Shown piece by piece: positions 6,037-9,807 of a stretch of DNA of 9,807 bases. Below the pieces are notes generated by a model. The model made no database searches. It was not told where the DNA came from and saw nothing but the letters and a program-made list of their open reading frames with translations. A program made the position numbers and the translations under genes. Origin of the DNA: JAVKDP01 sp040222185 (GTDB lineage: Bacteria > Bacteroidota > Rhodothermia > Balneolales > Balneolaceae); the NCBI GenBank assembly GCA_040222185.1, contig JAVKDP010000112.1, forward strand, positions 1 through 9,807. Direction: 5' to 3'. The stretch's first letter is position 1. The number at the start of each line of letters is the position of its first letter.

Positions 6037-9000
6037 GTGACTCTATTTAAGCAACATAGAATTGTACTTCTTTTTACCACTCTTTGCCTGGTATTAGTTG
6101 GCTATGCTTTTTTTGAATGGAACGCTTCCAAATCCATCGATGAATTTTCAAATCAGTCTCAACTGGCACTGAACTCAGTAGAAGAAGCTGGCAATAGTTT
6201 TCAGGAGTTTATTTTTGAGTTTTCAAAAAACTCTACGGCCTTTGTAAAAAATGTTGAACCTGAGATCCTGAATCAAGAATCTCTGGACCAAAGCTCCCTA
6301 ATTGAGAACAAAGAGTTTGATTTCTGGGGCACTGGAATCTACAAGAACGGAAACCTAATTACCTGGAATGGTTTTGTACCTGACACTCTTACAATCGATT
6401 CTCTAAACAATAGAAGAAATTCTTACATATCTATTGAGAGCAACAATAATGTTACATATCTATTTTCCAGGACTCCATTCTTTGTTCCTGATGATTCAAT
6501 CGAAACCAGATTCGATGTTTATACCAGGGTAAGATTATCGCAAGAAAACATTCTTACACTTGGCAAAGATTTAGAGCTGGATATAAAGTCTTTGTTAAAC
6601 TTAAACTCAGATTACCCAATACGCTTTCAGTTTGAAAACCTCTTTAATGAAAATACACTTGCTTCAGCCTGGATTACTACCCCTGGCTCAGACTCTGTTG
6701 CCACAATAAACACTCGTTCTACAGATTTTGAAGCATTCTTTACATCACAAAAAGAAAAGCTGACAGTTTGGAGAGCTTTATTTTTTATCCTTTTCTTATT
6801 TGTTGGCGGAACTTTGGTTTTCTTCTATTCACTGAATCTCAATAATACTCAACGTATCCTGGTTCAGTTATTGGCATATACAACTGCACTCGTTTTAATA
6901 AAAACCGTCTTCCCGCTTTTCGACTTCCCCGAAAATGAATCTCTCTCTACCAACTTGTTAACTAATGAAGCGATTATACTTTACCTGGTTGATACAATTT
7001 ATGCCTTGCTGGTTTGTATTTCGATATCCCCTTTCCTAAGAAAAAGAAAGCACAGAAACCCTGGTCAAATCGGTTCTAAAGTAGTTTTTCTCAGCTTCCT
7101 GGTTGGTGCATTCTCTGGGTTTATTTTCTACTTCTTCTTATTCAAAACTACCAGTCTCGTCACCTCAACTAATGTACAGGTAATAGATCTTGAGTTGTTG
7201 CCAAACATGGAAACACTAGTGTTTTATATTTCATCAAGTACTTTTTTTGCAAGTATAGTCTACCTCTTCACAACCATTTACTGGTATATACTCCATACCT
7301 ATAAAAGTGAGTTTTGGGTAAATCTGCTTGGCCTGGCAGTTGGAATGAGTTTTATCTCAGCATTAGCATTTCTTGCAATGAGTAGCGAAGCAAACCTTGA
7401 TTGGATTGTTTACATAACTGTCTTGTTATTCTTGATGATCTTAATGTTTTCGATCTTCTTGTTAAAAAAAACCCCTTCCTTTTTATACTCTTCGAAACTC
7501 AGGTTACTATTCTTCTTCAGCTACTTATCAGGTTGTTTTGTGTATATCGCTTATTCCAGTGGCGATGCAATTCGCCAACAAGATTTAATGCTCCAAGAAG
7601 GAGTAATATTTTCAGTAGATGAAGAGAATGAAATACAGCAGATTACCACAGACCTTCTTAACTCTCTTGAATCTGAGCTTAGAGATACTCCCTTAAATGC
7701 TCTTGAAGATACTTTTTCGAATCAACTCGTTGAAGATATACTTAAGCCCGAATGGCTTAGGTACACCATTTCAATCCAATTAATTGATAGTACCGGAGAT
7801 GCTTTTACCGACTATACCACAAGCTTATCGCCTCCTCAATGGAGTACCGACTTTCGTATCCAGGAACTTGAAATCCCATTTGAAGACGAACAAATTCAAC
7901 GCGACAACCTTAGGCCGGTAATAAGGTCTCGTCCAATTAATACTATAAATGCCAGTTACTCTTCTTTTAGAAGAGGCTGGATACCTCTGTTCGAAAACGA
8001 AATATCAGATACAAAAACCGGTTGGATTTTATGCTCGGTATACAAAGAAATTCCGCAACTCAATCGTCCATTACGAACTGTTATCTATGCCAGCAATCAT
8101 TCTAACGCCAACCAAACACTTAGTGCTACTTCATTCCTGGATGGAATCCCTGTAAGAAGCTCAATTTCAGGTGTACCATTGGAAATACCCGGCCCGGCAA
8201 ACCTCTCCCCATCCTTGATTCAAAAAGTAAAAAGAGATTCCATTTTTAATACTACCACCTCTTATGGTGGTGTAGAAGTAGTTGAGCTTTACCTGGAAGG
8301 TGCCCAGAGCCAAATTGTCAGGATAGCTGCTCCAAAAACGAACTTAACACTACATCTTTTTTCCTTTCTAAGACTTTTCTTTACGCTTGTGTTGCTAGGA
8401 GTTTTTTCGATGCTCATCCTTTCATGGAATAAGGACTGGCACATGTTTGGTCATTCACGAAGATTTAAAGATCGACTGCTGGACCGATCTATTTTAGCTA
8501 GCCTGCTTTGCCTTATTTTTTTGGTAGCCAGTTCTTACTATGTGCTCAGCAATCAAAATACAGAGGATGTTCGGGAGCGATTACTTGGACAACTTGACCG
8601 ACTCATTTCTAACCTCGAAAATCAACCAGACGTAGATGTAACTGATGGAGAAAACCTTCAGGCAATAACCTCCCTGCTAGATATTGATGCATCATTATAC
8701 ATTGAAGGAGTTCTAAAAAATTCCACAATATCTCAGGTTTTCACGCAACATCTTTTACCTACTACAGTGCCTCAGAATATATATCAAAAGATAACCAGTC
8801 AGGGAGGCAGCAAAGAACTTGAAATTGTAGTATTGGATAATCAGGAAATGATGATCGGGTATGCGCCCTGGTTTAATGAAAACAACGAGATTGCGGGAAT
8901 TGCTGCTATTCCAACCTTCCTAAAAGCTCCTAAATTTTATGAACGCCTGCTTTCTACAACCAGTTATTTAGTTGGCTTCTATACATTAATTTTTGGTTTT

Positions 9001-9807
9001 TTGATGTTAACAATTGGGTTCATTTCATCCCAACTTACTTCCCCCTTAGAGGCTTTAAGAGGCGGTTTAAAAAAGATTTCAGAGGGAGATTTAGAAACTA
9101 CACTCCCTGTTAAAAGTACAGACGAAATTGGTGCTTTAACTTCTGCTTATAATAAAATGGGAACCAGGCTTAAACATGTTCAGGAAGAACTTGCTAAAAC
9201 AGAGAGAGAGGCTGCATGGAAAGAAATGGCTCAACAAGTAGCGCATGAAATTAAAAACCCGCTAACACCAATGAAGCTTAACCTCCAACATCTCGAGCGT
9301 CAAATGGAATCAACGGATGAAAACCTAAGTGAGGTAAAACCAAAAATTGCCAAGATTACGAATAGTATGATTGAGCAGATAGATTCACTTAACAAAATTG
9401 CTTCCGATTTTTCGAAATTTGCTAAACCTATCCAAGAAAAGTTTACTCCTATTGATTTGAATGATTTGGTTAGATCTGTGTCTGAACTTTACACTATAGA
9501 TAAAAGCTTTGTACTTGAAGTTGAAACATCCGCTTCAACTCTAACTATTCTTGGAGTTAAAGAAGAACTGAGAAGAGTGTTAGTAAACCTGATAAAGAAT
9601 GCGAAAGAAGCCTCAAAAGAAGGAAGTGCCGTTTCTATTACTACGATACCAGATAATGCAAAGCAAAACGCTCTCATTAAGGTTTCTGATAGTGGTGAAG
9701 GCATTTCAGAAGAAAACCAGAAGCGTATCTTTGTCCCGAATTTCTCTACCAAATCAAGTGGCACAGGTCTTGGTCTTGCAATTTCCAAGAAAATAATTGA
9801 AGAACAT
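6037..9807 (+). CDS. Very large multi-pass sensor histidine kinase, NtrY-like core (3' end cut by window edge)
   Basis: The frame is open for 1257 codons to the window end. GTG at 6037 is chosen because an in-frame TAA lies at 6031-6033 and the nearby ATG (6035) is out of frame. Predicted membrane segments are about 9-26, 246-266, 273-295, 312-331, 349-368, 394-418, 429-448, 455-476, 489-508, 773-795, 818-838 and 977-998. Positive-inside charges (e.g. RKRKHR at 334-339) support three large extracytoplasmic regions, at 27-245, 509-770 and 839-976. The cytoplasmic output follows: HAMP at about 999-1051, HisKA with AHEIKNPLTP (phosphoacceptor H1070), N-box NLIKNAKEA (1184-1192), G1 DSGEGI (1218-1223), F-box IFVPNFSTK and G2 GTGLGLA (1242-1248). 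The WKEMAQQVAHEIKNPLTP context is NtrY-like, but the cytoplasmic PAS domain of NtrY is absent. Only the last few dozen residues should be missing. The signal sensed and the partner regulator are unknown. Confidence 0.95.
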   Translation, partial: MTLFKQHRIVLLFTTLCLVLVGYAFFEWNASKSIDEFSNQSQLALNSVEEAGNSFQEFIFEFSKNSTAFVKNVEPEILNQESLDQSSLIENKEFDFWGTGIYKNGNLITWNGFVPDTLTIDSLNNRRNSYISIESNNNVTYLFSRTPFFVPDDSIETRFDVYTRVRLSQENILTLGKDLELDIKSLLNLNSDYPIRFQFENLFNENTLASAWITTPGSDSVATINTRSTDFEAFFTSQKEKLTVWRALFFILFLFVGGTLVFFYSLNLNNTQRILVQLLAYTTALVLIKTVFPLFDFPENESLSTNLLTNEAIILYLVDTIYALLVCISISPFLRKRKHRNPGQIGSKVVFLSFLVGAFSGFIFYFFLFKTTSLVTSTNVQVIDLELLPNMETLVFYISSSTFFASIVYLFTTIYWYILHTYKSEFWVNLLGLAVGMSFISALAFLAMSSEANLDWIVYITVLLFLMILMFSIFLLKKTPSFLYSSKLRLLFFFSYLSGCFVYIAYSSGDAIRQQDLMLQEGVIFSVDEENEIQQITTDLLNSLESELRDTPLNALEDTFSNQLVEDILKPEWLRYTISIQLIDSTGDAFTDYTTSLSPPQWSTDFRIQELEIPFEDEQIQRDNLRPVIRSRPINTINASYSSFRRGWIPLFENEISDTKTGWILCSVYKEIPQLNRPLRTVIYASNHSNANQTLSATSFLDGIPVRSSISGVPLEIPGPANLSPSLIQKVKRDSIFNTTTSYGGVEVVELYLEGAQSQIVRIAAPKTNLTLHLFSFLRLFFTLVLLGVFSMLILSWNKDWHMFGHSRRFKDRLLDRSILASLLCLIFLVASSYYVLSNQNTEDVRERLLGQLDRLISNLENQPDVDVTDGENLQAITSLLDIDASLYIEGVLKNSTISQVFTQHLLPTTVPQNIYQKITSQGGSKELEIVVLDNQEMMIGYAPWFNENNEIAGIAAIPTFLKAPKFYERLLSTTSYLVGFYTLIFGFLMLTIGFISSQLTSPLEALRGGLKKISEGDLETTLPVKSTDEIGALTSAYNKMGTRLKHVQEELAKTEREAAWKEMAQQVAHEIKNPLTPMKLNLQHLERQMESTDENLSEVKPKIAKITNSMIEQIDSLNKIASDFSKFAKPIQEKFTPIDLNDLVRSVSELYTIDKSFVLEVETSASTLTILGVKEELRRVLVNLIKNAKEASKEGSAVSITTIPDNAKQNALIKVSDSGEGISEENQKRIFVPNFSTKSSGTGLGLAISKKIIEEH

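Noticed and set aside
8254..8271. ACCACC/GGTGGT inverted repeat inside the kinase gene
   Set aside because: A 6-bp stem within coding sequence, without a U-tract or other context, is likely chance.
9489..9788. Antisense open frame opposite the kinase ATPase domain
   Set aside because: The plus-strand frame carries the N, G1, F and G2 boxes; the antisense product has no signs of a real protein.

Overview
The window looks like core chromosome from an AT-rich Gram-negative bacterium of the Bacteroidota/Balneolota-Rhodothermota (FCB) type. This placement is inference. It rests on the near-absence of Shine-Dalgarno sequences before otherwise unmistakable genes, on two promoters that combine a TTG -35 core with a TAnnTT-type -10, on a signal-peptide protein that looks outer-membrane related, and on tRNA genes without an encoded CCA. 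No mobile element, CRISPR array or clear sign of horizontal transfer was seen.

Minus-strand half (1-3454). At the left edge is the 5' end of an EF-Tu gene, preceded in its own direction by four tRNA genes in the order Thr(TGT), Tyr(GTA), Gly(TCC), Thr(GGT). This is the classic tRNA-tuf transcription unit, and a good promoter lies just upstream of the first tRNA (532-560). Before that, on the same strand, comes a tight cluster queA - ispD - ispF - dedA-family. Its junctions are a TAA directly abutting ATG, a 4-nt ATGA overlap and an 8-nt overlap. It encodes a queuosine tRNA-modification enzyme, two successive MEP-pathway isoprenoid enzymes and a DedA-type membrane protein, a family that includes undecaprenyl-phosphate translocases. 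A candidate promoter for the cluster lies at 3506-3534.

Plus-strand half (3629-9807). Diverging from queA is a co-directional series: a small secreted protein of unknown family, a membrane-anchored stand-alone LytR_C-domain protein, the ribosomal silencing factor RsfS, a D-2-hydroxyacid dehydrogenase and a very large sensor histidine kinase that runs off the right edge. Gaps are 11, 0, 12 and 36 nt, so a single transcript is plausible.

The most unusual item is the histidine kinase. It is an uninterrupted frame of 1257 codons from a GTG at 6037 to the window end, with about 12 predicted membrane segments and three large extracytoplasmic regions. These feed one HAMP domain and an NtrY-like HisKA/HATPase core (phosphoacceptor His1070). 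The sensory half resembles no domain I can name. No response regulator is inside the window.
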